Assembly: GCA_963719485.1 (NCBI GenBank)
Contig: OY970387.1
Coordinates: forward strand, 2,232,001 to 2,296,000
Direction of reading: 5' to 3'
DNA from: Bog-473 sp963719485
GTDB lineage: Bacteria > Actinomycetota > Acidimicrobiia > Acidimicrobiales > RAAP-2
DNA length: 64,000 nucleotides
Shown in pieces: positions 34,429 through 42,854 of the stretch; position 1 is the stretch's first letter, and every line of letters begins with the position of its first letter. The notes beneath the pieces are model-generated. The model did no database searches. It was not told the DNA's origin and saw only the letters and a program-made list of their open reading frames with translations. A program made the position numbers and the translations under genes.

Positions 34429-35520
34429 TCATGCGTCACTCGGCCTTGCTGGCGAACCTGATGACGGCTCCAAGGGGTCGAAATCCGCCTCGGGCCTGAA
34501 CTCGACGTCGACCTCGACCTCAGGCCGGCGGACTTCCATTCGTGCCAGGCGCTCGAACACGGCTCTGTCCGCGGCCGTCAGTGGCGGCTGCGTTATGGAT
34601 CTGGGCCAGAGGCGGTATCGCTTGACCACGTTGATTTCTGCGGCAAGGAGGAAGAACTGAGCGCCCAGGTAGATCCAGGCCAGCAAGACGATGACGATGC
34701 CGAAGAACCCGTAGGTCTCCGTCGCGTGCTGCAGTTCGCGCCCGACGTACCAGCTCCCGATGAGTTGCAGTGTCTGCCAGAACACCGTGGCCAATACTGC
34801 GCCGAGGACGACGTCGCGCCACATGAGCCTCACGGCGGTCATGACCATGAACGCAACCAGAATGAGCCCGAAGTTCAAAGCCAGCGATCCGATCAACAAA
34901 AGCACCCTCGAGACATCGTCGTGCGAAGTCAGGGTCGCGAAACCCGTGAGCACTGTCGATCCGACTGTGGAGGCGGCGAGCAGAACAAGGACGACAAACC
35001 CGCGGAGATAGCGCATGGGGAAGGAGGGCCAATGGACGTAGGGGGTGTTCCACACCTTGTTCATCGCGCTCTGGGCCGCCAATCCGAGGCCGATGGCTCC
35101 ATACAAGAGCAGAAGGCCGCCGATGACGACTGCGAAGGCGCTCCCGGACAGGGTGCGGACCTGCGATTGGAGCTGCGGGCCGATGATCGGGAAGCTCCCG
35201 AGAGCGCTGTCGACGAGGTCCTTGCGTAGTTGCTCGTCGTTGTGCAGGACATACCCGAGGATGGTCGTGAACAGCATCAAGAGCGGAAAGATGGCGAAGA
35301 GGCCGTAGTACGCGATCAGCGCTGCCTTGCTGCCGGCCTGGTCGTTGCCAAACTTCTGCAGAACCGCGAAGGGAAAGCCCAGAACTCCGTGTCGTTGCTG
35401 GAAGCTGTCGACCCGGCGGATGAGCATCTCCATCCGGCCAGGTCGACCGGGGAGTCCTACCTCACCGGCATCGATGGGCTGTCCCTGCGAGTGAGTCGAG
35501 GGATGATCGGGGGCGCTCAC
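34429..35520 (-). CDS. YihY/virulence factor BrkB family membrane protein
   Basis: 363 residues with five or six membrane helices: GSKAALIAYYGLFAIFPLLM is the family's N-terminal signature; LYGAIGLGLAAQSAMNKVWN and GSWYVGRELQHATETYGFFG are further conserved spots; FFLLAAEINVVKRYRLWPR ends the membrane part. A charged, acidic tail of about 60 residues follows. GTG 35520 is the apparent start. Function of the family is not established (formerly annotated ribonuclease BN by mistake). Confidence 0.87.
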   Translation of the reverse strand: MSAPDHPSTHSQGQPIDAGEVGLPGRPGRMEMLIRRVDSFQQRHGVLGFPFAVLQKFGNDQAGSKAALIAYYGLFAIFPLLMLFTTILGYVLHNDEQLRKDLVDSALGSFPIIGPQLQSQVRTLSGSAFAVVIGGLLLLYGAIGLGLAAQSAMNKVWNTPYVHWPSFPMRYLRGFVVLVLLAASTVGSTVLTGFATLTSHDDVSRVLLLIGSLALNFGLILVAFMVMTAVRLMWRDVVLGAVLATVFWQTLQLIGSWYVGRELQHATETYGFFGIVIVLLAWIYLGAQFFLLAAEINVVKRYRLWPRSITQPPLTAADRAVFERLARMEVRRPEVEVDVEFRPEADFDPLEPSSGSPARPSDA

Positions 35521-35770
35521 GACTGGTAACGATACGTGGATGTCTTTGCTCGCGAGAGCTCGACAGATGACAGTCCAACGGGCCGTGACGTGAGCGCATC
35601 AAAGCTTGTCTCAGACGGACAAATTCCTGTGAGTCGAGTCCTCTACCGCCTGGTCCGCCCGCGTCGTCGGACGGCTCGGGATCCGTCGGTGGACGACGTC
35701 GCCAAGGATGCAGAGAGATCCAACCTGGTCGTGGAGAACCGCTGACTGATCGAGGAGTGGCGGTCCGAGC
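35521..35770. other. 250-bp stretch, no supported gene
   Basis: A 69-codon plus-strand frame from GTG 35536 has basic composition but no family resemblance or clear ribosome site, so I do not call it. The region separates the YihY promoter from the end of the monooxygenase gene. Confidence 0.3.
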
Positions 35771-37264
35771 TCATGCGGAGAGCGCCACAGCTGACGCGGT
35801 GCGGAGCTCGTAGGGGGCAGGATCGAAGCGACACGTCGCGCGACGATACGCGAAGGTCGGGGCAGGCCAATTCACCGACGCCACGCCGCGGGCGTCTTGA
35901 TACCAACTCTTGCATCCGCCGACCGACCAGACGGTTTTCGTCAGCAGCTCTGTGTGTCGTTGCGTGTATGCGCGCTGCTCCTCGCGACCCACTTCGATGC
36001 TCGTGATCCCGCGCATGCGCATCAGGTTGAGTGCGTCCATGGCGTATGCGACCTGGCATTCCTCTTGGAACACGTGGGAGTTGTGGCCCGTGGCGCTTCC
36101 CGCCCCACCGAGGCGGAATAGGTTCGGGAAATTGGTCACCGTGACGCCCAGGAAGGTCCGCGGGCTTCCATCCCAACACTCGGCCAGGGTTCGCCCATCC
36201 CGTCCTCGCAGAGACGCCGCGATCGGCGGGTCGGTGACGTGGAATCCCGTGCCGAAGATAATCACGTCGGCAGGGTGCTCGCGGCCGTCGGTCGTGACCA
36301 CCGAATCTGCGCGCAGCTCTCTCACGCCGGCGTCGACGACCTCGGCGTTGGTCGCTGACACGGCCGGGTACCAGTCGTTGGAGAGGAGGATGCGCTTACA
36401 GCCCAGCTCGAAGTTCGGCGTCAGCCGCTGGCGCAACGTTGGGTTCGCCACCTGCTGACGCAGGTGGCGAAGCGCGACCCGACTTACGATACGCCGCGAC
36501 CGCGGCGAGACCATGACCCTCCACAACATCAGGTCACGCAACAGATACTGCCGGAGGCGCACAACCCGCTGCGACCAGGGCGCAACCGCATACAGCCGCC
36601 TCTCCAACCGCGTGGTCTTGCGGTCAAACCGCGGCATGACCCACGGCGCCGACCGCTGCACCACCGTCATCTGGCTGACCAACGGCTGGATTTGAGGCAC
36701 GAACTGGATTGCAGAGGCGCCTGCACCGATGACCACGACCCTGCGGTCGGTGAGATCAATATCGTGCCTCCAACGGGCAGAGTGGAACAGCTCGCCGGCG
36801 AACTCATCGACACCCGGAAGCTGGGGAATCGAGGGCTCGGCGATCGGACCACTGGCGTCAATGAGCACGTCGGCTGTGAGCGATCCGGTGCTGGTCTCGA
36901 TCAGCCATCGGTGCGCGGTGTCATCCCAGGCAGCCTCGAGCAGACTGCAGCCGAAGCGGATATAGGGCACCAAGCCATCCTCGCGTGCCACCTGGCGCAG
37001 GTAGTCGCGGATCTCAGACTGTGGGGAAAAAGCTTGCGTCCAGCTCGGATGAGGCGCGAACGACAACGAGTAGAGGTTCGACGGGATGTCGCAGGCGCAG
37101 CCTGGATAGTCGTTGTCACGCCAGACACCGCCCACCTCGTGCTCGCGCTCGAGCACTGCGAAGTCCTCACCCTTTTCTTTGAGGGCGTGGGCGGCGGCCA
37201 ACCCACCGAAGCCGGCACCGACCACGACGACGCCAAGATGCTGCGTTTCGGACGTAGCAGTCAT
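35771..37264 (-). CDS. Flavin-containing (Baeyer-Villiger-like) monooxygenase
   Basis: 497 residues from ATG 37264, which follows GGAG; an upstream in-frame ATG at 37300 falls beside the operator and is less likely. VVVVGAGFGGLAAAHAL binds FAD; FAGELFHSARWRHD matches the FxGxxxHxxxW fingerprint of Baeyer-Villiger monooxygenases apart from the final Pro/Asp; VVVIGAGASAIQFVPQI is the NADPH Rossmann motif. It would insert one oxygen atom into a ketone or oxidise a heteroatom. Divergent from a TetR gene with a palindrome between, and the following hydrolase/SDR genes may process its product. Confidence 0.9.
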   Translation of the reverse strand: MTATSETQHLGVVVVGAGFGGLAAAHALKEKGEDFAVLEREHEVGGVWRDNDYPGCACDIPSNLYSLSFAPHPSWTQAFSPQSEIRDYLRQVAREDGLVPYIRFGCSLLEAAWDDTAHRWLIETSTGSLTADVLIDASGPIAEPSIPQLPGVDEFAGELFHSARWRHDIDLTDRRVVVIGAGASAIQFVPQIQPLVSQMTVVQRSAPWVMPRFDRKTTRLERRLYAVAPWSQRVVRLRQYLLRDLMLWRVMVSPRSRRIVSRVALRHLRQQVANPTLRQRLTPNFELGCKRILLSNDWYPAVSATNAEVVDAGVRELRADSVVTTDGREHPADVIIFGTGFHVTDPPIAASLRGRDGRTLAECWDGSPRTFLGVTVTNFPNLFRLGGAGSATGHNSHVFQEECQVAYAMDALNLMRMRGITSIEVGREEQRAYTQRHTELLTKTVWSVGGCKSWYQDARGVASVNWPAPTFAYRRATCRFDPAPYELRTASAVALSA

Positions 37265-37286
37265 GCGAAGAACTCCATCTTGAAAT

Positions 37287-37296
37287 CTAACGTTAG
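37287..37296. promoter_or_regulatory. Palindromic core of a probable TetR operator
   Basis: CTAACGTTAG is a perfect 10-bp palindrome centred in the 51-bp gap between the divergent monooxygenase and TetR starts. Position suggests that the TetR protein represses both genes. It is unlike the CTCGACAT and ACTAAGTT operators elsewhere in the window, so three distinct TetR circuits are implied. Confidence 0.55.
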
Positions 37297-37315
37297 TCAT
37301 GTTACTGTTTCACAC

Positions 37316-37990
37316 GTGCCCTCGGCAGTCAAGGCCCCCAAGCCGCCTGAACCGTCCCTTGTCGAGGCCCAGTCGACCGCTGTCGGCGCGGCGCGACGCC
37401 GTCAGCCCGTGCAGGTCCGGAGCCGTGAGACGGTGGGGCGGATCCTCGATGCGGCCGTTCTCCTGATTGAAGAGGACGGCGTCGAAGCCGTCACTACGAG
37501 GGCGATCGCAGAGGCCGCCGGAGTCACGGCACCCTCGATCTACAGATTCTTCGCTGACCGAGAGCAGGTGCTCGACGCGCTGATCGAACTGCACCTCGAG
37601 CGGCTGAGCACATTCCTGGCCGAAAACGAGGCGGACTGGACGCTGCGATCTCTGTCCGAGCTGGTCGAGCGCGAGCTGAGCGCCTACGTCACGTACTTCC
37701 GGACGTACCCGAATGCGGCCCGGCTGTGGCTCGACGGACGGGTCTCCCCCACGGTGCGAGCAGAGGTGCGGCGCTATCACCTCCAGGTCGCGCGGGGTCT
37801 GCACGACATCGCCGTGGCGGCCGGCCTGGCGGACCCCGGAGCAAATCACCTCGTCTTCGAGATGGTGGTCGAGCTGGGCGACAGGACCCTCGAAATCGCC
37901 TTTCGGGATCGAGACGACCCCGATCTCGACGTCATCCGCCAGGGCGCCCTCGCCATCACCGCTTACCTCGAGGCCGCGCTCGCGCCTTAG
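37316..37990 (+). CDS. TetR-family transcriptional regulator
   Basis: 224 residues from GTG 37316. HTH: RETVGRILDAAVLLIEEDGV, EAVTTRAIAEAAGVTAPSIY, RFFADREQVLDALI. A Pro/Ala-rich tail precedes the HTH (about 40 residues). The upstream frame extends far into the antisense of the monooxygenase and is not real. Likely controls the monooxygenase and itself through the palindrome at 37287. Followed by hydrolase, SDR and crotonase genes on the same strand. Confidence 0.88.
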   Translation: MPSAVKAPKPPEPSLVEAQSTAVGAARRRQPVQVRSRETVGRILDAAVLLIEEDGVEAVTTRAIAEAAGVTAPSIYRFFADREQVLDALIELHLERLSTFLAENEADWTLRSLSELVERELSAYVTYFRTYPNAARLWLDGRVSPTVRAEVRRYHLQVARGLHDIAVAAGLADPGANHLVFEMVVELGDRTLEIAFRDRDDPDLDVIRQGALAITAYLEAALAP

Positions 37991-38058
37991 AGACGGGCAC
38001 CCTTCACGCCCACCGCAGTACCTCCATGTCCCCCACAAGCAGAACAGGAACCGAATCG

Positions 38059-38997
38059 ATGGACGAGGTCACCTTTACCAGTGGCAACGATCGCTGCTCC
38101 GCCTGGCACTTCCGCGCCACGGGCGACGAGTTCTCCGGGGTGGGCGGTCGGCCCTGCGTGGTCATGGCACCGAGCTTCGGGGGTACCCGCGACAGCAGCC
38201 TGACCGATTACGCCAAGGGATTCGCCGCGGCGGGGATCGACACCTTGCTCTTCGACTACCGCGGCTTCGGAGCCTCGGGCGGGTCACCGCGCCAGCTCGT
38301 GTCCGTGCGGCGCCAGCGTCAGGACTACCTCGCCGCCCTCGACGCTGCCCGCCTGCTGCCGGGCGTGGCCCCGGCGCGGATCGTGCTCTGGGGCTCCTCC
38401 TACGCCGGCGGCCACGTCGTCGCGGTCGCCGCACAGGACGGACGCGTCGGCGCCGCGATCTCGCTCACGCCGGCGATGGACGGTGTCTCGGTTCTCGCGC
38501 AGCTCGCTCGCATCAGCGGCCTGAGGTACATGGTCCGCGCGGCCGGACACGGGTTGCGCGACGTGTTGCATGCGCTCACCGGCCGCGCACCGCATCTCGT
38601 CCCGATCGTCGGCGAGCCCGGCACGAGCGCGATCTTCGCCCGAGCGGGTGGGCTCGAGGAGTACAGCCTCCTTACCGGGCCGAGCTGGCGCAACGAGGTC
38701 AGTGCACGTGCCGCGTTGGCGACGGGGTTCAATCGGCCGATCAGGTTCGTCTCGCGCGTGACCTGCCCACTGCTCGTGCAGGCCGGATCCCGTGACAGCA
38801 TCGCTCCGATCTCGTCCGTGCGTCGCGCTGCGGCCAAGGCCGGCCCACGCTGCGAGCTGTTGACCTACCCCGTCGATCACTTGGACGTCTACGTCGGTCC
38901 GGCGCAGGAGCAGGCCCTGGCCGATCAGATCGACTTCCTCCGTCGAGCCTTTGACACCCACTCCGACAAAGGAATGGTCGAGGTCGCGGGGTCGTGA
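38059..38997 (+). CDS. Alpha/beta hydrolase (dienelactone/peptidase-S9-like)
   Basis: 312 residues. MAPSFGGTRDSSLTDYAKGF, DTLLFDYRGFGASGG, then the nucleophile elbow IVLWGSSYAGGHVVA (G-x-S-x-A-G), a late Asp in VQAGSRDSIAP, and His in YPVDHLDVY. This is the DUF1749/YfhR-like branch with a helical insertion (HGLRDVLHALTGRAPHLVPI). ATG 38059 follows AGGAACCG. With the Baeyer-Villiger-like enzyme next door, an ester or lactone substrate is an attractive inference. Confidence 0.83.
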   Translation: MDEVTFTSGNDRCSAWHFRATGDEFSGVGGRPCVVMAPSFGGTRDSSLTDYAKGFAAAGIDTLLFDYRGFGASGGSPRQLVSVRRQRQDYLAALDAARLLPGVAPARIVLWGSSYAGGHVVAVAAQDGRVGAAISLTPAMDGVSVLAQLARISGLRYMVRAAGHGLRDVLHALTGRAPHLVPIVGEPGTSAIFARAGGLEEYSLLTGPSWRNEVSARAALATGFNRPIRFVSRVTCPLLVQAGSRDSIAPISSVRRAAAKAGPRCELLTYPVDHLDVYVGPAQEQALADQIDFLRRAFDTHSDKGMVEVAGS

Positions 38998-39021
38998 GGA
39001 GAGAAGAAACCGAGGAAGAAA

Positions 39022-39846
39022 GTGAACGTTAAAGACCTATCCAACCGAGTCGTCCTCGTCACCGGGGCGGGCAGTGGCATCGGCCGAGCCACCGCCCTGC
39101 TCGCTGGCCGGCGCGGCGCCAACGTGGTCATCTGCGACGTGGACGAAGTGGGCATGACCGAAACGGAGAAAGTCGTCCGAGGCCTCGGGAGAGAGGTGTT
39201 GGCCCAGACGGTCGACGTCTCCGATCGTGGGGCGATGGACGCCTTCGCCGACAACGTGCACGCCCGCTTCGAGGCGGTCGACCTGCTCGTGAACAACGCC
39301 GGCGTCGGGGTCCTCGCCGGATTCCTCGACACCCGGCCCGATGACTGGGATAGGCAGATCGCGGTCAACATCAAAGGGGTTGTGCACGGTTGCGAGCGCT
39401 TCATCCCCCCGATGATCGAGCGCGGCACCGGAGGACACGTCGTCAATGTGGCTTCGGCGGCCGGCTACGTCGCCTCGCCATGGATGACCGCGTATTCCAC
39501 CACGAAGTTCGCCATCTTCGGCGTCACCGAGGCGCTCCGCATGGAGCTGCGCCCGCACAAGATCGGGGTGACTGCCGTCTGCCCGGGCTTCATCGACACG
39601 CCGATCACCAGGACCTCGATCGCACGCGGATCAGACGCCGACCACCGGGCCGAGCGGCTCCGAAAGTTTCACGAGCGCCGCGGGTACACGCCAGAGCGGG
39701 TGGCGACCCAGACGCTCCGCGCGGTGGGCCGCAATCGAGCGGTCGCACCGATAGCGCCTGAAGCGCACGTCATGTACGCACTGAACCGCATCACGCCTCC
39801 GGCCGCCCGCTGGCTCAGCGCGCGTATGGCCGCTTCGTTTCGGTGA
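39022..39846 (+). CDS. SDR-family oxidoreductase
   Basis: 274 residues. VLVTGAGSGIGRATALLAGR, LLVNNAGVGVLAGF, VVNVASAAGYVASPWMTAYS with TTKFAIFGVTEA (YxxxK intact), VCPGFIDTPITRT. The C-terminal region (RTLRAVGRNRAVAPIAPEAH, NRITPPAARWLSARMAASFR) is of the kind found in steroid- or retinol-type SDRs tied to mycobacterial-like lipid catabolism. The start at 39022 is a GTG downstream of GAGGAAGAAA. Same operon as the hydrolase, 24 bases apart. Confidence 0.88.
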   Translation: MNVKDLSNRVVLVTGAGSGIGRATALLAGRRGANVVICDVDEVGMTETEKVVRGLGREVLAQTVDVSDRGAMDAFADNVHARFEAVDLLVNNAGVGVLAGFLDTRPDDWDRQIAVNIKGVVHGCERFIPPMIERGTGGHVVNVASAAGYVASPWMTAYSTTKFAIFGVTEALRMELRPHKIGVTAVCPGFIDTPITRTSIARGSDADHRAERLRKFHERRGYTPERVATQTLRAVGRNRAVAPIAPEAHVMYALNRITPPAARWLSARMAASFR

Positions 39847-39922
39847 TCATGATGAAGGGCTTGGGTACCGTGTCAGGATCATGGACGGATTGCAAATGAC
39901 TCCCGTCGGAAGGTAGTGCGCA

Positions 39923-40687
39923 ATGAATGACGACTCGACCAAGCATGTCGAGCTACATCGCGAGGGGGACGTGAAGGTCCAAGTCGACAACCGAGTCGCA
40001 TTGGTGACGATCGACCGTCCGGCAAAACGCAATGCACTGAGCCTGGCGATGTACGGGAGAATGGCAGATTCGTTGCTCGAGGCCGATGTGGACCCCGACG
40101 TTGGCGCCGTCGTCGTCACCGGTGTCGGAGACGTCTTCACTGCCGGCAACGACCTCGCCGACTTCGCCTCGGGAGACCGTCTCGACGAGATAGCGCGGTT
40201 CCTCGACGCCATCGCCACGGTCCGGGTGCCACTCATTGCAGCCGTCAACGGAATGGCGATTGGAGTGGGACTTACCATGCTCCTCCACTGCGACCTCGTC
40301 TACGTCGACCCCACAGCACAGCTCTGGGTCCCGTTCGTCGAGTTGGGCCTCGTTCCGGAGGCAGCCTCCAGCCTTCTTCTGCCGCGGGTGGTCGGAGACC
40401 GTCGGGCGTCAGACCTGATCCTGAACGGCCGACACCTCTCCGGGACCGAGGCTGCCGAGTGGGGCCTGGCCAACGCAGCCGTCACTCCTGTCCTGGAGGT
40501 GGCTCTCACAGCCGCCGGATTGGTGGCAAATCTTCCGCCAGGTGCCATCCGGGCCTCGAAAATTCTGTTGCGCTCGGACGAACAGACCGTGCAAGGACGC
40601 ATGGTGGAGGAGATGAAAGCATTCGGCGACGCGCTTCGCGGCCCGGAGTTCGCAGCGATCATCTCGGCCCGGATGGGGACGAGCTGA
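39923..40687 (+). CDS. Enoyl-CoA hydratase/isomerase (crotonase) family protein
   Basis: 254 residues. VDNRVALVTIDRPAKRNALS, VVVTGVGDVFTAGNDLADFA (oxyanion hole 1), AVNGMAIGVGLTMLLHCDLV (oxyanion hole 2), and FVELGLVPEAASSLLLPRVV with the single catalytic Glu. The first of the two hydratase glutamates is not seen, so an isomerase or other crotonase chemistry is more likely than hydration. ATG 39923 follows GGAAGGTAGTGCGCA. It concludes the 37.3-40.7 kb run. Confidence 0.87.
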   Translation: MNDDSTKHVELHREGDVKVQVDNRVALVTIDRPAKRNALSLAMYGRMADSLLEADVDPDVGAVVVTGVGDVFTAGNDLADFASGDRLDEIARFLDAIATVRVPLIAAVNGMAIGVGLTMLLHCDLVYVDPTAQLWVPFVELGLVPEAASSLLLPRVVGDRRASDLILNGRHLSGTEAAEWGLANAAVTPVLEVALTAAGLVANLPPGAIRASKILLRSDEQTVQGRMVEEMKAFGDALRGPEFAAIISARMGTS

Positions 40688-40869
40688 TCAACGCCCGATC
40701 ATGCTGTCGGGGCACAACCACGTCGCGCCGGCCCGTCTTCTCGTGCTGGGCCGACGACAAGTCGTCGACCGGTCAGTGGCGAAAAAAGCTTGGCCTAGGT
40801 CCGTTGAAATGACGGGGTGAGAACGTGCCCGATCGGCTGCGAATACAGCGCCGCCATGAGGGCCGAAGA

Positions 40870-41060
40870 GGGTCAATCGGCGTGACCTTACGTGACCTTA
40901 CCGAGAGGGATCGTGAGGGAACCGGAGGCGATCGCAACGCCCCACCAGGAAAGTCCTCGGAAAGGACCTGGTCAGAAGCCTCAGAACCATACATTCGCAA
41001 TGTAGAGGCCGAGGGTTCGAGTCCCTTCACCTCCACCCGTGTGAAGTCTCAGCGTTTCCC
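40870..41060 (+). repeat. tRNA/tmRNA-tail repeat element, copy 5 (short form)
   Basis: Contains the tandem arms, here as GTGACCTTACGTGACCTTAC (40882-40901), directly followed by GAGAGGGATCGTGAGGGAACC, the hairpin ACCAGGAAAGTCC-TCGGAAA-GGACCTGGT, the ACATT-CGC-AATGT mini-hairpin and the tRNA-like tail GAGGGTTCGAGTCCCTT-CACCTCC-ACC (41011-41037). The left 200-bp block of other copies and the right GGCCCAGGTCAGAGGG block are absent. It follows the crotonase gene. Confidence 0.72.
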
Positions 41061-41080
41061 ACCCTCACGGTTAGGGGGGC

Positions 41081-41123
41081 AGGCCGGGCCGGTCCACGGG
41101 TCGAGTCCCCATGCGCGCCACCG
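41081..41123 (+). other. Second tRNA-like 3' tail beside repeat copy 5
   Basis: GGTCCACGGGTCGAGTCCCCATGCGCGCCACC spans this interval: a T-loop-like GTCGAGTCCC and an end resembling a tRNA acceptor plus CC. The stem does not pair fully, and no cloverleaf is found upstream, so it is a remnant at most. Confidence 0.35.
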
Positions 41124-41339
41124 GTGACACCGGGAGAGACGGCCCAGGCACGCCACCGGGAAACAAGGGGCACGCGGCGCGGGCCGGTGCGGGGGCCTCT
41201 CCGGGGGCGTCTGTCCTCGTCAAAGGCCCCTTCTAAAGAGTAATGCCGATCGCGACGACAACGACTCCAGGTGAGCTCTGCACCCGCGGTTGGCCGGCCG
41301 GTCGGACTTTCCCGGCGGTCACGAAAGGACGGACAAACG

Positions 41340-42854
41340 ATGGTCACCGAGGAGGAGTCGGCTGGCGAGATGGCCCGAACCAACTGCCTGCGCTGGGTGA
41401 GCGTCGCAGTCGGTCTGGTGACCTTCGCTCTGAAGCCGATTACCTCGGGGTTGCTCGTCCTGAGTACGCGTCAACAGCCGAAGACCGATAGAGAAATCCG
41501 CGCTCACAACGAAGAACTGATGCGCCGCGACGAAGAAGCCATGCGCGCCCGAAACGAAGTCCAGCGCGCTCACTACGAAGAATTGATGCGCGCCATCTCA
41601 TCGGCTGATCACAAGGCGCAGGTTCGCGATTCACAGGTGCAGCGCCAGCAGTTTGAGAGCCGGCTGGCCAACGCGCTGGACATGGCCGAGGGCGAACGGG
41701 AGGTGATCGACGTCATCGAGCGCTCCTTCAGCGCCGTGCTGCCGGACGCCCCGGTGGAGTTGCTCCTTGTCGACGACAGCCATGCCCGTCTGCTGCGCAT
41801 GGCTGCAGTCGGACCGGACGGGGAGCCTCCGAACTGCAGCGTGGACTCGCCGGAACGCTGCCCCGCGGCACGGCGGGCCCAGATCCAGGCGTTTCCCGAC
41901 AGCGACGACCTCGACGCGTGCCCCAAGCTGCGCAATCGACCCCAGGGCCGCCTCTCGGCTCTGTGCGTGCCGGTGTCCATCACGGGACGCACCATGGGCG
42001 TGATCCACGCCACCGGCCGGCCACGCGAGGAGGTGAACCACGATGCCGTCGACGACCTGGCCACGCTGGCCAAGCTGGCCGGCGCGCGGATCGGTCTGCT
42101 CAGGGTCAAAGCCGAGTCCCAGCTCGAGGTCCCCGCCGACACCGTCGTGCCCGAGTCCCAGCTCGAGGTCCCCGACGACACCGTCGTGCCCGAGTCCCAG
42201 CTCGAGGTCCCCACCGACACCGTCGTGCCCGAGTCCCAGCTCGAGGTCCCCACCGACACCGTCGTTGCCGAGCAGCTCGACGTCCCCACCGACGCCCTGA
42301 CCGGCCTGTTCAGCCCCCGGTCGTTCTCCGAGCAGGTCGCCGCCGTGCCCGTCCGCCTGCACCCAGTGGCAGTGGCGATGGCCGACCTCGACCACTTCCA
42401 GGCGTTCAACGATAGGTACGGGCACGAGACGGGTGACCATGCCCTGCGCCTGTTCGCGGGGGTGCTGCGCGATTCGCTGCGGAACGGCGACATCATTTCT
42501 CGTTACGGAGGCGACGAGTTCGCCATCGCCTTTCCGGACTGCGCCGCGAAGGATGCGTCCCGCGTGCTCGAGACGCTCCGGACTCAGTTCGAGGATGCGA
42601 TCATCGTCGGAGGGCTTCCCAGGTTCACCTTCAGCATCGGCGTCACCGAGGGTGAGCCTGGGGAGGAGCTGCCGGCCGTCCTGCGCCGCGCCGACGACGC
42701 GCTGCTGCTGGCGAAGCTCCAGGGGGGCGACCGCGTTGTCCTACACGACGCCGGTCTCGCGATGAACGGCGCGGCCAGCGAGGAGCACGGTGCAAACGCG
42801 GACAGAGACGCGCCGTTGCTGAACAGGAGCTTTGCACCTGGAGACGGGATCTGA
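41340..42854 (+). CDS. GAF-GGDEF diguanylate cyclase with a repeat linker
   Basis: 504 residues from ATG 41340 (AAGGACGG upstream). A short hydrophobic stretch near the N-terminus (VSVAVGLVTFALKPI) is followed by a charged coiled-coil-like region (HNEELMRRDEEAMRARNEVQ), a GAF-like domain (about 110-255), a run of four 13-residue repeats (259-310), then a GGDEF domain. RYGGDEFAIAF has an intact GGDEF at 390-394 and an RNGD inhibitory I-site five residues ahead, so an active, feedback-inhibited cyclase making c-di-GMP is expected. The linker may set the distance between sensor and catalytic dimer. Confidence 0.88.
   Translation: MVTEEESAGEMARTNCLRWVSVAVGLVTFALKPITSGLLVLSTRQQPKTDREIRAHNEELMRRDEEAMRARNEVQRAHYEELMRAISSADHKAQVRDSQVQRQQFESRLANALDMAEGEREVIDVIERSFSAVLPDAPVELLLVDDSHARLLRMAAVGPDGEPPNCSVDSPERCPAARRAQIQAFPDSDDLDACPKLRNRPQGRLSALCVPVSITGRTMGVIHATGRPREEVNHDAVDDLATLAKLAGARIGLLRVKAESQLEVPADTVVPESQLEVPDDTVVPESQLEVPTDTVVPESQLEVPTDTVVAEQLDVPTDALTGLFSPRSFSEQVAAVPVRLHPVAVAMADLDHFQAFNDRYGHETGDHALRLFAGVLRDSLRNGDIISRYGGDEFAIAFPDCAAKDASRVLETLRTQFEDAIIVGGLPRFTFSIGVTEGEPGEELPAVLRRADDALLLAKLQGGDRVVLHDAGLAMNGAASEEHGANADRDAPLLNRSFAPGDGI
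42114..42293 (+). repeat. 39-bp in-frame tandem repeat in the diguanylate cyclase gene
   Basis: Four units of 39 bp (42114-42269), each encoding ESQLEVPxDTVVP or A at the end, with x = A, D, T, T, plus a partial fifth (EQLDVPTD). Units are nearly identical at DNA level, so copy number should be unstable by slippage or recombination. In-frame length changes would lengthen or shorten the GAF-GGDEF linker by 13 residues each. Confidence 0.9.

Noticed and set aside
35536..35745. 69-codon frame in the YihY/monooxygenase gap
   Set aside because: No convincing ribosome site, no recognisable fold, and expected by chance at this GC content.
36464..37315. Long 5' extension of the TetR frame at 37316
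   Set aside because: Antisense to the monooxygenase; family similarity begins after 37316 and the operator lies just ahead.
42114..42293. CRISPR-like array
   Set aside because: Units are contiguous, in-frame coding repeats without spacers. No CRISPR array or cas gene is seen in the window.
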